A stretch of DNA of 64,000 bases. Source: JANQRZ01 sp965214485 (GTDB lineage: Bacteria; Bacteroidota; Rhodothermia; Rhodothermales; JANQRZ01). The translations under genes and the position numbers were made by a program. The notes under the pieces were generated by a model. That model saw nothing but the letters and a program-made list of their open reading frames with translations, was not told the DNA's origin and ran no database searches. How positions within the stretch are numbered: the stretch's first letter is position 1; every line of letters starts with the position of its first letter. Positions 21,918 through 31,706 of the stretch are shown here, in pieces. Location: NCBI GenBank assembly GCA_965214485.1, contig CBDCBW010000002.1:62001-126000 (forward strand). The letters run 5' to 3'.

Positions 21918-22580
21918 TCACCCGTAGGCGCGGATCACCTCGCCGTTGTGGTTGGCCCCGGCGTCCGAGCAGAGCATCGCGCACAGCTCGGCGACGCGCT
22001 CGGCGGAGACCCCCTCGCCGCCCTCCCCACCGAAAAGAATCGTGGACGGGGCGACGGCGGCAGCGGTGATTCCGCGCTCGCCGTGCTCGGCGGCAACGGC
22101 TTCGACGAGCCGGACGACGCCCGCCTTCGACGCGGAGTAGGCCGCCTGCTCGGCCGCGCCGCGCTCCAGCCCTTGCCGCGACGCGATCCCGACGAGCCGC
22201 CCGCCCCGCCCGTCCATCCGGCGCACTGCCTCGCGGAAGCATAGGAACGCCGAGGTCAGGTTCACCCGCAACATCGTCTCCCACTCCTCCAGCGCGGTTT
22301 CGGCAAACGGCTTTCCGTCCCACATCCCGACCGTGTGGACGAGCGCGTCCGGCGGCCCAACCTCTTCCACGACGCGGGCGAATACCTGCTCGACGGCCTC
22401 CTCATCGCCGAGGTCAGCCTTGAAGAGGTGGAGACGGTCGGAATCCTCCACGGGGTCCGCCGAACGTGCGTCGATCCCGGCGACCGTCGCCCCGTCGGCG
22501 AGGAGCTGCCGGGCGAGGACGCGCCCGAGCCGACCGAAGGCTCCGGTGAGGACGATGGTCTTGCCGGCGAGAGAAGCCAT
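21918..22580 (-). CDS. Short-chain dehydrogenase/reductase
   Basis: 220 residues from ATG 22580 (MASLAGKTIVLTGAFGRLG); 23 upstream frame residues are not SDR-like. The nucleotide-binding TGAFGRLG motif, the Asp at GIDARSAD suggesting NAD preference, the N of VNLTSAF and the catalytic set GIASRQG ... YSASK are all present. Classical SDR, short for the family. Substrate unknown. It is followed on the other side by the sigma factor and preceded by a lipoprotein gene on the same strand (70 bp). Confidence 0.9.
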   Translation of the reverse strand: MASLAGKTIVLTGAFGRLGRVLARQLLADGATVAGIDARSADPVEDSDRLHLFKADLGDEEAVEQVFARVVEEVGPPDALVHTVGMWDGKPFAETALEEWETMLRVNLTSAFLCFREAVRRMDGRGGRLVGIASRQGLERGAAEQAAYSASKAGVVRLVEAVAAEHGERGITAAAVAPSTILFGGEGGEGVSAERVAELCAMLCSDAGANHNGEVIRAYG

Positions 22581-22649
22581 TGGCTGATTGGTTGACCGAC
22601 TGACTCGCTGACTGAGTTCCCCACCTCGCCCACTCAGCAAATCACCCAA

Positions 22650-23120
22650 TCAATCGCTAGAGGAAGTGTGGTCGTGGAGGACGCGCCAGCCTTCGGGGCG
22701 TTTCTGGAAGAGCAGGGTGAACAGCCCGTTCGGCTCGTCGTCCTCCCGCTGAAGATGCCACTGCCCGAAGACCACCGCCCACGTCGGCGCGAGGAGACGC
22801 ACGTCGAGGCTGTCGAAGCGGAGGGTGCCCATCGCGGCGCGGTCGGGGTAGCCCCGCTCGTAGGCGTCGAGGGCGGCCTGCCACCCGGCGCGGACGTTGC
22901 CGCCGGAGGCGAAGCGGAGCGAGTCGGTCTGCGCGTACCCCTCCATGAAACCCCGCACCGAGCCGGCATTCCACGCGTCCACCTGCGCGCCGAGCACGGC
23001 ACGGATGGCGTCGGCGTCGGGCGTAGCCTCCGGCAGCGCGCGCGGCTCGGGGTTCAGCGCCGCGCACCCGGCGACGAGAAGGGCGAGCAGGGCCGGTGCC
23101 CGAACAAGAGAATAGCGCAT
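22650..23120 (-). CDS. Lipoprotein with DUF4440/SnoaL-like domain
   Basis: 156 residues from ATG 23120. Signal peptide with lipobox LVAGC (Cys19). The rest has the DUF4440/NTF2-like pattern: IRAVLGAQVDAWNAGSVRGFMEGYAQTDSLRF ... WQAALDAY ... WAVVFGQWHLQRED ... GLFTLLFQKRPEGWRVLHDHTS. This cone-shaped fold binds small molecules or has ketosteroid-isomerase-like uses, but many members have no assigned activity. TAACTTTCG at 23207-23215 may be its promoter element. Confidence 0.85.
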   Translation of the reverse strand: MRYSLVRAPALLALLVAGCAALNPEPRALPEATPDADAIRAVLGAQVDAWNAGSVRGFMEGYAQTDSLRFASGGNVRAGWQAALDAYERGYPDRAAMGTLRFDSLDVRLLAPTWAVVFGQWHLQREDDEPNGLFTLLFQKRPEGWRVLHDHTSSSD

Positions 23121-23206
23121 GAAGGCGGAAGACGAAAGGGCCGGTGGCAGCGTTACTTCCGCGAGGCGAGCGACGGCTTGCGCCCTGCAGGCTCGGAGAA
23201 GCGACA

Positions 23207-23215
23207 CGAAAGTTA
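23207..23215 (-). promoter_or_regulatory. Putative -10-type element (TAACTTTCG)
   Basis: On the minus strand TAACTTTCG lies 87 bp upstream of the lipoprotein start and matches the TAnCTTTCG motif seen before acnA and the gene at 32567. Confidence 0.35.
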
Positions 23216-23250
23216 ACCGATGCTAGGCAGCGCGGGGCACCGTTCTTCCC

Positions 23251-23279
23251 TTGAAGTCGGCACGCATCGGCATTACTTT
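23251..23279 (+). promoter_or_regulatory. Putative sprA promoter
   Basis: TTGAAG (23251-23256), a 17-bp spacer and TACTTT (23274-23279) form a plausible sigma-70-like pair, with a leader of about 160 nt before sprA. TACTTTCC also fits the recurring window motif. Confidence 0.4.
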
Positions 23280-23443
23280 CCCGCCCCGGTACGCCCGCCC
23301 CCGGCCCGAGCCGGCGGCTCCGCTGCCGGTGCCGCCCCCTGCTCACCAGACGAATACGCTTAGACGCGCTTCTGCTACTTCCCGACCCGAGTGACCCCGC
23401 CCCGACCCGTCCGTCCGGGGCGAGCTTCCCAGAGAACCCGCGC

Positions 23444-26400
23444 GTGCGTATGCCCTGCTCGACCCGCCTGCCGGAGGGCCGTGCCCTGCTGCTGACGATT
23501 GTCGGCGGCGTGGCCGTGGCCGGCCTGTGGCTGCTGGCCGCCTACAGCCCCTCCGAGGCCGCGCCCGGCCCGGCGACCGAGATCGACCGGGCCGCCCTCT
23601 TCCGCCGCGCCGTCCTTACCGGCGGGCCGGCAGACCTGCACGGCCGGCCCTTCGTCGCCCGGCGCGACACCGACACCACCGCGCTCGACCCGTTCGACTT
23701 TTTCGGGGACGATCTCCTGCCCCCGGACTCCGCCGAGGCGGACTCGCCGGGCGCGGACTCGCTGGGCGCGGACTCGCTCGGGGCCGACTCGCTCGGGGCC
23801 ACCCCGTTTGGAGCGGACTCGCTGGGCGCGGACTCGCTGGCTGCGCTTGCGGACACGACCGAGGTGCTCCCCGACACCGGCTTCGCCGCCCGGCTGCTCC
23901 CGCCGTTCCGGCGCGACCGCTACAGCGCCGCGCTGCGCCCGCGCCGCCGGACGCCCCTCGGCCCCGAACTCGGGCCCTACTGGCAGCGCAGGGTGGACCT
24001 GGACTCGACCTCGTCGGGCTACACCATCACCGAGCGCGTCGGCGACGCCGACGTGCGCGTGCCGGTCCGCCTCGGGCTCGACGCCTACCGCGAGCAGCGG
24101 CTCCGCTTCGGGCTCGAGGAGAACTACCGCGAGCTCGTCGCGCAGCGCGCCCGGCAGCAGCGTGCGCGGGAGGGGATCAACCTCATCGACATCGAGCTGC
24201 CCGGCGGCGCGGGGCGCGGGCTGCGCCGCGTCTTCGGCACCGACGAGGTCAACCTCCGCGTCAACGGGCAGGCCAACGTCGACGTCGGCTTCGCCTACCG
24301 GCAGAACGAGCAGCAGGAGGCCGCCACCGGCCAGGGCGGGCGCGTCGACCCGGACTTCGGGCAGGAGCTCGGGCTCGGCATCACCGGCACCATCGGCGAC
24401 AAGCTCCAGATCAACGTCAACTACGACACCCAGAACGACTTCGACTTCCAGAACCAGGTCAAGCTCACCTACACCGGCTACGAGGACGAGGTCCTCCAGC
24501 GCGTCGAGGCGGGCAACGTCTTCCTCCAGACGCCGAGCGACCTGATCCGCGGCGGCCAGCGCCTCTTCGGCATCCGCACCGACCTCCAGCTCGGCGGCCT
24601 CGGCCTGACCGCGGTCGCGAGCCAGCAGGACGCCGAGAGCGACGAGCTGACGATCGAGGGCGGCTCCCAGACGACGACCTTCCTCAAGCGCCCGACCGAG
24701 TACGAGGACAACGCCAACTTCTACCTGGGCTACTACTTCCACAACCGCTGGGACGCCGCCCACGCGAACCCGCCGAACATCGTCCTCGGGCCGGGCTTCA
24801 GCCAGCTCCTCGACCTCGAGGTCTACCTCTTCGAGCAGAACAACCTCAACAACACCGGCAACGACGACGCCCTCATCCGCGGCGTCGCGCTCGCCGACCT
24901 GGGCGAGCCGGGGGACGTGCTCCTCGGCGGCGAGGCCTACCTCGAGCTCGTCGGCGAGGCGAACCCGCCGCTCCCGGACCCGGGCGGCGACCAGTACGCC
25001 GAGGCCGACCTCACCTTCCTCCGCACGGCCCAGGGCGACAGCCTCAACATCGCCGACCGCTTCGGGCTGGCGAGCGCGGACTTCTTCAACACCGACTACC
25101 GCAAGCTGCGCGACGGCCAGGACTACACCTGGAACCCGCTCCTCGGCAGCCTCAACCTCAAGCGCTCGCTCAGCAACAACGAGGCCGTCGCCGTGGCCTA
25201 CCGCTACCAGCGCGCCGACGGCTCGATCGTCGAGGTCGGGGACTTCGGCGAGGGCAGCGGCAGCGGGACCAGCAGCAACCGCGTCGTGCTGAAGCTGCTG
25301 CGCGGGCCCAACCCCGACCCGAACAACGCCACCTGGGACCTCACGATGCGCAACATCTACCGCGTCGGCGGGAGCGCGTTCAACGCGACCGACTTCACGC
25401 TCCAGGTCCTCTACAACCCCGACGCCGGCACGGCCCAGCGCACGCTGCCCGCCGTCGACATCGGGCAGCCGCCCCAGACGCTCCTCCAGACCCTCGGCCT
25501 CGACCGCGTCAACCAGGACGGCGCGCGCACGCCGGACGACCTCTTCGACTTCCTCCGGGACTACACCGTCGACCCCGGCAACGGGCGCGTCATCTTCCCC
25601 TACCGCCAGCCCTTCGGCGAGCACCTCGAGCGCGTGCTCCGGGGCAGCTTCCAGGAGATCGGCCCGCCCGTCGCGGTGGCCTTCCAGGGGCTCAGCGAGG
25701 ACGAGGCCGTCGACGAGTACGCCTTCAACGAGCTCTACGACTTCAAGGTCGAGAGCCCCCAGGTCCGCTCCGCCGGCAACAAGAACGACTACAACATCAC
25801 CGGCGAGTTCCGCGGCTCGGTGCAGGAGATCTACGACCTGGGCTTCGCGCCGGTCGAGAACTCGGTCCAGGTCCGCAGCGGCGGCATCGAGCTCGCCGAG
25901 GGGACGGACTACACCGTCGACTACGTCACCGGCACCGTCACGATCGTCAACCCGGCCTTCCTCACGAGCGGGCGCGACGTCTCGATCTCGTTCGAGCGCA
26001 ACCAGTTCGTCGCGATCCAGAAGAAGACCCTCCTCGGCCTCCGGGCGGACTATGCCTTCTCCGACCGCTTCGGCATCGGGGCGACGTGGATGCGGCTCTC
26101 CGAGAAGCCGCTGATCGACAAGTTCCGCCTGGGCGAGGAGCCGATCTCGAACTCGATCTGGGGCTTCGACGCGGCCTACGCGGCGGAGCCGCGCTGGATG
26201 ACCCGGCTCGTCGACGCCCTCCCGCTCGTCCAGACGCGCGCGCCGAGCCTGTTCGAGTTCAAGGGCGAGTTCGCCCAGCTCAACCCCGGCCACCCCGAGA
26301 CGTTCGCCTTCGAGCAGTCCCAGAGCGACCTCCGCGACATCAACCGCGACTTCAAGGACGACGAGCAGAACGGCTCGATCTCCTACATCGACGACTTCGA

Positions 26401-29400
26401 GGGGACCGAGAACTCGTTCAGCCTGCTCCAGCCCGGCGCGTGGCGGCTCGCCGCCGCGCCCGAGGGCACCGCCGCCGCGCCGGGGGCCGGCCCGCCGGGG
26501 GCCGAGACCTACCTCTCGGACCTCCCCGGCGAGGACGCCGTGACCTCGCCGCTGCTGCGGACGAGCTGGCGCGGGCGCTTCGCGTGGTACTCGGTCCTCG
26601 CGGCGACCTACGAGAACGACGACATCGAGCCGCTGGCGAACAACGCGGCGACGGCCCCGGTCCTGATCGAGGAGGTGTACCCCGAGCGCCGGCTCGAGTC
26701 CGGCACCCCGCCGAACCTCCCGACGCTCGACCTCTACTTCGACCCGGCGCGGCGCGGGCCGTACAACTACAGCGCGGCGCTCGGGACGGCCTTCCAGAGC
26801 AACCCCCAGGACGTGTGGGGCGGCATGACGCAGCGCCTCCCCGAGGGCTACACCGACTTCGACGCCCGCAACAACATCGAGTTCGTCGAGTTCATCTTCG
26901 CCCCCTACGGCGGCAAGAACGCCGACGCCGCGATCGCGCCCGACGCCAGGCTCTACGTCGACCTCGGGCAGACGAGCGAGGACGTCGTCCCGAACCGGCA
27001 GTACAACAACGAGGACGGCCTGCTCTCGGTGACCAACGAGGACGCTTGGGGGCGGCCCTCGGGCGGGCAGCAGGACGGCATCGTCAACATCAACGCCGAG
27101 ACGCAGCGCACCGAGGACCTCGGCCTGGACGGGCTGCCGTCCGAGATCGCGGCGCAGGCCGCGCTCGACAACGGCACGCCGTACAACATCCCGACCGAGG
27201 CCGAGAAGTTCGCGCCGTTCCTCGACAGCCTCGCGCTGAGCGCCGACGCCGGGAGCCCGGTCGTCGCCCTGGCGCGGCAGGACCCCTCGGGCGACGACTA
27301 CCACTCGTTCCAGGAGAACGGCTTCTTCAACGACGGCACGCTCTTCCCCGGCGGGGCCACGCTCCAGGAGCGCTTCAGCTTCCTCTTCCCCGGCCTCGAG
27401 CTGAACTCGCTCGAGGCGCAGCGGCAGATCGCCGAGAGCGGCGCGCCGGGCAACTCGCGCTTCCCCGACTCCGAGGACCTCAACCTGAACCTCTCGCTGG
27501 ACCAGGCCGAGCGCTTCTTCCGCTACGAGGTCCCGCTCGCGCCCGGCGTCGTGGACGTGCCCTGCGACGAGGGCCAGACGACGGGCTGCAACCCGTTCTA
27601 CGTCACGACCATCCTGAACCCCACCCTCTCCGGCGCGCGCGAGTTCTACCTCATCCGCATCCCCGTCCGCACCGACCTCAAGGCGGCCGTCGGCGGGATC
27701 GAGGACTTCAGCCTGATCGAGACCGTGCGGATGTGGACCCAGGGCCACACCGACGCCGCCACGCTGCGCTTCGCCACGCTCGACCTCGTCGGGAGCCAGT
27801 GGCTGAAGTCCGAGACCGTCGGCATCGACGAGACCGAGCGGCTGCCGCCGAACCCGCCGCAGTCGTTCATCGCGACGGTCAACACCGAGGAGAACCCGAA
27901 CCAGTACGCGATCCCGAACGGGGCCGTGCGCTCGTTCACGCGCGACCCCACGAGCGGCCGCCCGAACCCGTCGCGCGAGCAGGCCCTCGTGCTCCGCGTC
28001 GACGACCTCGGCGACGGGCAGGCGCGCGGCATCTTCAAGCCCTACACCACCCGGCTCGACCTGACGAAGTACTCGAACCTCCGGGCGTTCGTCCACGGCG
28101 AGGGCTTCGAGCGCGAGGACTCGGTGCGCGTCTTCTTCCGCCTGGGCTCGAACGAGACCGAGGACTACTACGAGATCGAGCAGCCGGTCTACCCCTACGA
28201 GTTGCCGCCGATGACGGCGATCCGCGACGTCGACAGCGGGGCCGACAGCCTGTGGCAGACCAACGTCCCGGTCCGCACCGCCGGTGGCACCGAGCTGATC
28301 GACCTGAACTCGATCAACGTCGAGTTCGACGCGCTCAACAAGCTGAAGCTCGAGCGCGACCTCGCGGTGGACGCCAACGGCAACCCGATCTCGCTCGACT
28401 CGGTCTACACCGCGCAGTCGATCCCGCTGGACTTCGCGCCGCCGGGGGCGGTCCTCCGCATCCGCGGCAACCCCTCGATCAAGGACGTCTCGAACATCGT
28501 CATGGGCGTGCGCAACGGGCGCGACGCGCGCCGGCGGGCGCTCAGCGTCGAGGTCTGGTACAACGAGCTCCGCGTCAGCGGCTTCGACGAGCAGCCCGGC
28601 TGGAGCGCCTACGCCCGCACCACCGTCCGCCTCGCGGACTTCGTCGACCTCAACGCGCGCTACGACCAGCAGACCGACGGCTTCGGCGACCTCGCCAGCG
28701 GGCTCGGCACCCGGACCTTCGAGGACGCCTGGGGCTACAGCGTGACGACCAACCTGAACCTCCACAAGCTCCTCCCCGAGCGCTACGGCTGGCGCCTCCC
28801 GGTGAACCTCGCCGTCCAGCGCGACGTCTCGACGCCGCGCTTCTCGCCGAGCCGGGGCGACATCACGGTGGCCCAGGAGATCGCCCAGGTCGAGGAGAAC
28901 GCCGCGCTCTCGCCCGGGGAGAAGGACCAGCAGATCGCCGAGATCCGGGCCGGGGCCGAGACGGTCTCGTCGTCGCGCGTGATCCGCGTCCCGGTCTCGA
29001 AGACCGGCAGCCGCAGCCCGTGGCTCCGCTACACCCTCGACGGGCTCTCGCTGACGTACTCGAACACGCTGCGCCAGCAGCGCACGCCGTCGCAGCAGTT
29101 CAGCGACACCGACCAGTGGAACGGGACCGTGGCGTACCGCCTCGCGGTGCCGCGCCCGAAGACGGTCAAGCCGCTGTGGTTCCTCGGCGAGGTCCCGCTC
29201 GTCGGCGTGCTCGGCGGGCTGCAGCTCAACGTCCTCCCCCAGAGCCTCCGCCTGTCCGCCGACGCGAGCCGCTCGGTCAACGCCAACCAGGACCGCCCGC
29301 GCCGCGGGGCCTTCAACACGATCACCGACAGCCTCGACCGCGCCGCCCGCCTCGCGGTCGAGCGCACGCGCCCAGACTTCATCTACCCCATCCGCGAGCA

Positions 29401-31633
29401 GCACTCCTTCAGCCACCGCCGCAACTTCGAGCTCCAGTACAACCCGTTCCAGTTCCTCGCCCTCCAGTACCGCTCCGACGTCCGCCAGAGCCTCAACAGC
29501 GCCGGGGCCGACGAGTCCTTCGCCACGCTCATCCAGGACTACCGCGACGGCAACGTGAACAACTTCGAGACGGTGTCGCTCACCCGCCAGGAGGTGATCG
29601 ACTCCTTCGGCGGCGCGCTCCCCGACTCGGTCTCGATCTTCCCCGTCAGCCGGCTCGACGTGATCCCGGCGCACGAGGTCTTCGGCGACCTGCTCACCGG
29701 CGAGCGCTCGGTCCTGACCGACGACTACAACCAGAACACCACCGCCACCGTGCAGTCGCCGATCGACCGGGTGGAGGCGCTGAGTTGGCTCCGGCTCCAG
29801 CCGCTGACGTACTCGAGCAACTTCACCTGGCGCTACACGCCGCTGCCCGGCGTGGACCCCCGCGCGCGCGCCGACACCGTGACGGTGGCGGCGGTGGCGA
29901 ACCAGGCGTCGCTGCGCACCGGCCTCAGCGTGCGCTTCGACGAGCTCTTCGAGAAGGTCGGCCCCTACAGCCGGCTGCGCGAGAGCCAGGAGGAGGCCGA
30001 GCGCGAGCGCCAGACCCGGCGGCAGACGTTCGACCGGTCGCTCCAGGACTACCGCGCCGTGCGCGACCGGATCGGGGCCGCCGAGGACGAGCTGCGCGAG
30101 GCCGAGGCCGCCCAGGCCGGGGCCGACGCCGGGGCCGACTCGGCCGCCGCCGCCGTCTCCGAGGAGCGCCTCGCTGGGCTGCGCGAGGCCCTCGCCGAGG
30201 CGCAGGCCGCCGACACGCTCGCCCGCCCCTCGCCGCCGCTCCCGATCCCGAACCCCGTCAGCCTGCTGCGGCGCGGCTTCCTCGCCGTCACCGGCCCGCG
30301 CGACTTCACGCTGAACTACACCGGCTCCTTCGGCGGGACCTCGCAGGGCATCCGGGACCCGGGCTACAGCTTCCTCGACGGCCTCACCGGCGACGGCCCC
30401 GGCCTGGGCTACCGCCTCGGCTTCGACCGGCGCATCGGGGCCGGCGAGAACGACCGCTTCTTCGGCGACTCGCTCTCGACCATCCAGGTCCAGGACGAGC
30501 TGCGCGACGACCACCAGTTCGGGGCCCGGACCTCGCTCGAGTTCAGCCAGGCCCTGCGCGTGGACCTCACCTGGGACCTGGGCTTCGACACCCAGCGGAC
30601 GTTCGCCTTCTCGCGCGACAACCTCGGCGACCCTACGGTGACCGAGCGCGGCGGCGGCAACGCGACCGTCGTCGCGCTCGGCAGCAGCTACGAGAGCTTC
30701 TTCGACCTCCACCGCGCGCGCTACAGCCGCGCCGTCGGGGCCGACCCCGACCCCGAGACCGGGGCCTTCGCCAGCGACCTGCTCACGCGCAACGCCGTCA
30801 CGGAGGACTTCCGCCGGGCCTTCGTGCGCGGGCTCGGGACGGCCGGGCGCGGCGGCTTCAACGAGCTCCCGCTCCCCAACTGGACCGTCACCTACACCGG
30901 CATCGCGGACTTCCCGGTCGTGCGCGCGCTCACCCAGTCGGCGACGCTGCGCCACGGCTACTCGGCGACCTACGACGTCGGCTTCGACTCGAACCCCCTC
31001 GGGGCCGGCGACGACCCGGCTCTCAACCAGGAAACCCTCTCGCTCACCGACGCCAGCGGCTTCCCGGACCAGGTCCGCTTCGTCTCCGAGACCCCCTTCC
31101 TGGAGGCCAGCACGGTCCGCGTCAGCGAGCGCTTCCAGCCGATCGTCGGCCTCAACCTCGGCTTCAAGGGCGGCTTCCAGGCCGACCTCAACTGGAACTC
31201 CAGCGAGAGCTACGCCCTCTCGCCCAACTCCGCCGAGGTCAACCAGACCGAGACCAAGGAGTTTTCGCTCCGCCTGAGCTTCAACAAGACCGGCCTCCGC
31301 ATCCCGCTGCCGTTCCTGAGCCGGCGGCGGCTCAACAACAACCTCCGCTTCAGCCTCATCCTCTCGCAGGCCGACAACCTCTCGCGCCGCTTCGAGCTGC
31401 GCTCGGACCTGGAGCAGGACATCTCGGGCATCCGCACCGAGACGTTCCTCAACCCGCAGGGCGAGGTGACGACCCGGCTGTCCGTCGAGCCCCAGCTCAC
31501 CTACACGCTCTCGAACCAGGTGACGGCGACGGCGTTCGTGCGCTACCAGAAGTTCGACAGCGAGGGCAGCCGCAACCCCTCGACGAAGACCCTCAACGGC
31601 GGCTTCACCTTCCGCGTGTCGTTCTCCAACTAA
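23444..31633 (+). CDS. sprA: T9SS outer-membrane translocon SprA
   Basis: 2729 residues counting from GTG 23444; an ATG two codons later (23450) is an equally possible start. Signal-anchor-like leader ALLLTIVGGVAVAGLWLLAAY. An Asp/Ser/Leu/Gly pentapeptide repeat (near 99-133) precedes the first SprA segment. Typical SprA features follow, including NVNYDTQNDFDFQNQVKLTY, SYIDDFEGTENSFSL (near 985), the very large beta-rich body, and a C-terminal aromatic beta-strand (GGFTFRVSFSN). SprA forms the giant 36-strand barrel through which folded T9SS cargo crosses the outer membrane. The length is somewhat above the roughly 2400 residues of the Flavobacterium protein. No other T9SS core gene (porV, gldK-N, porU) lies here, but at least seven cargo genes do. 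Confidence 0.97.
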   Translation: MRMPCSTRLPEGRALLLTIVGGVAVAGLWLLAAYSPSEAAPGPATEIDRAALFRRAVLTGGPADLHGRPFVARRDTDTTALDPFDFFGDDLLPPDSAEADSPGADSLGADSLGADSLGATPFGADSLGADSLAALADTTEVLPDTGFAARLLPPFRRDRYSAALRPRRRTPLGPELGPYWQRRVDLDSTSSGYTITERVGDADVRVPVRLGLDAYREQRLRFGLEENYRELVAQRARQQRAREGINLIDIELPGGAGRGLRRVFGTDEVNLRVNGQANVDVGFAYRQNEQQEAATGQGGRVDPDFGQELGLGITGTIGDKLQINVNYDTQNDFDFQNQVKLTYTGYEDEVLQRVEAGNVFLQTPSDLIRGGQRLFGIRTDLQLGGLGLTAVASQQDAESDELTIEGGSQTTTFLKRPTEYEDNANFYLGYYFHNRWDAAHANPPNIVLGPGFSQLLDLEVYLFEQNNLNNTGNDDALIRGVALADLGEPGDVLLGGEAYLELVGEANPPLPDPGGDQYAEADLTFLRTAQGDSLNIADRFGLASADFFNTDYRKLRDGQDYTWNPLLGSLNLKRSLSNNEAVAVAYRYQRADGSIVEVGDFGEGSGSGTSSNRVVLKLLRGPNPDPNNATWDLTMRNIYRVGGSAFNATDFTLQVLYNPDAGTAQRTLPAVDIGQPPQTLLQTLGLDRVNQDGARTPDDLFDFLRDYTVDPGNGRVIFPYRQPFGEHLERVLRGSFQEIGPPVAVAFQGLSEDEAVDEYAFNELYDFKVESPQVRSAGNKNDYNITGEFRGSVQEIYDLGFAPVENSVQVRSGGIELAEGTDYTVDYVTGTVTIVNPAFLTSGRDVSISFERNQFVAIQKKTLLGLRADYAFSDRFGIGATWMRLSEKPLIDKFRLGEEPISNSIWGFDAAYAAEPRWMTRLVDALPLVQTRAPSLFEFKGEFAQLNPGHPETFAFEQSQSDLRDINRDFKDDEQNGSISYIDDFEGTENSFSLLQPGAWRLAAAPEGTAAAPGAGPPGAETYLSDLPGEDAVTSPLLRTSWRGRFAWYSVLAATYENDDIEPLANNAATAPVLIEEVYPERRLESGTPPNLPTLDLYFDPARRGPYNYSAALGTAFQSNPQDVWGGMTQRLPEGYTDFDARNNIEFVEFIFAPYGGKNADAAIAPDARLYVDLGQTSEDVVPNRQYNNEDGLLSVTNEDAWGRPSGGQQDGIVNINAETQRTEDLGLDGLPSEIAAQAALDNGTPYNIPTEAEKFAPFLDSLALSADAGSPVVALARQDPSGDDYHSFQENGFFNDGTLFPGGATLQERFSFLFPGLELNSLEAQRQIAESGAPGNSRFPDSEDLNLNLSLDQAERFFRYEVPLAPGVVDVPCDEGQTTGCNPFYVTTILNPTLSGAREFYLIRIPVRTDLKAAVGGIEDFSLIETVRMWTQGHTDAATLRFATLDLVGSQWLKSETVGIDETERLPPNPPQSFIATVNTEENPNQYAIPNGAVRSFTRDPTSGRPNPSREQALVLRVDDLGDGQARGIFKPYTTRLDLTKYSNLRAFVHGEGFEREDSVRVFFRLGSNETEDYYEIEQPVYPYELPPMTAIRDVDSGADSLWQTNVPVRTAGGTELIDLNSINVEFDALNKLKLERDLAVDANGNPISLDSVYTAQSIPLDFAPPGAVLRIRGNPSIKDVSNIVMGVRNGRDARRRALSVEVWYNELRVSGFDEQPGWSAYARTTVRLADFVDLNARYDQQTDGFGDLASGLGTRTFEDAWGYSVTTNLNLHKLLPERYGWRLPVNLAVQRDVSTPRFSPSRGDITVAQEIAQVEENAALSPGEKDQQIAEIRAGAETVSSSRVIRVPVSKTGSRSPWLRYTLDGLSLTYSNTLRQQRTPSQQFSDTDQWNGTVAYRLAVPRPKTVKPLWFLGEVPLVGVLGGLQLNVLPQSLRLSADASRSVNANQDRPRRGAFNTITDSLDRAARLAVERTRPDFIYPIREQHSFSHRRNFELQYNPFQFLALQYRSDVRQSLNSAGADESFATLIQDYRDGNVNNFETVSLTRQEVIDSFGGALPDSVSIFPVSRLDVIPAHEVFGDLLTGERSVLTDDYNQNTTATVQSPIDRVEALSWLRLQPLTYSSNFTWRYTPLPGVDPRARADTVTVAAVANQASLRTGLSVRFDELFEKVGPYSRLRESQEEAERERQTRRQTFDRSLQDYRAVRDRIGAAEDELREAEAAQAGADAGADSAAAAVSEERLAGLREALAEAQAADTLARPSPPLPIPNPVSLLRRGFLAVTGPRDFTLNYTGSFGGTSQGIRDPGYSFLDGLTGDGPGLGYRLGFDRRIGAGENDRFFGDSLSTIQVQDELRDDHQFGARTSLEFSQALRVDLTWDLGFDTQRTFAFSRDNLGDPTVTERGGGNATVVALGSSYESFFDLHRARYSRAVGADPDPETGAFASDLLTRNAVTEDFRRAFVRGLGTAGRGGFNELPLPNWTVTYTGIADFPVVRALTQSATLRHGYSATYDVGFDSNPLGAGDDPALNQETLSLTDASGFPDQVRFVSETPFLEASTVRVSERFQPIVGLNLGFKGGFQADLNWNSSESYALSPNSAEVNQTETKEFSLRLSFNKTGLRIPLPFLSRRRLNNNLRFSLILSQADNLSRRFELRSDLEQDISGIRTETFLNPQGEVTTRLSVEPQLTYTLSNQVTATAFVRYQKFDSEGSRNPSTKTLNGGFTFRVSFSN
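23738..23842 (+). repeat. 15-bp tandem repeat inside sprA (ADSLG pentapeptide)
   Basis: Seven consecutive 15-bp units, consensus GCGGACTCGCTGGGC, encode ADSPG, ADSLG x3, ATPFG, ADSLG, ADSLA. It forms a low-complexity acidic linker after the leader. Near-identical units suggest recent slippage, so the copy number may vary between strains. Confidence 0.85.
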
Positions 31634-31706
31634 GCGCGGAGGAGGGCCGGAGCGGAGAATTTTCGGGCTCCCCGCCAGGCCGGCTCTCTCTCCCCCGCTT
31701 CCGCTC

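Larger units (their letters stand above)
23121..23443. other. Divergent intergenic region between lipoprotein gene and sprA
   Basis: A 323-bp region without a recognisable gene. It contains outward-facing promoter-like elements for both flanking genes, listed separately. No RNA gene recognised. Confidence 0.6.
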
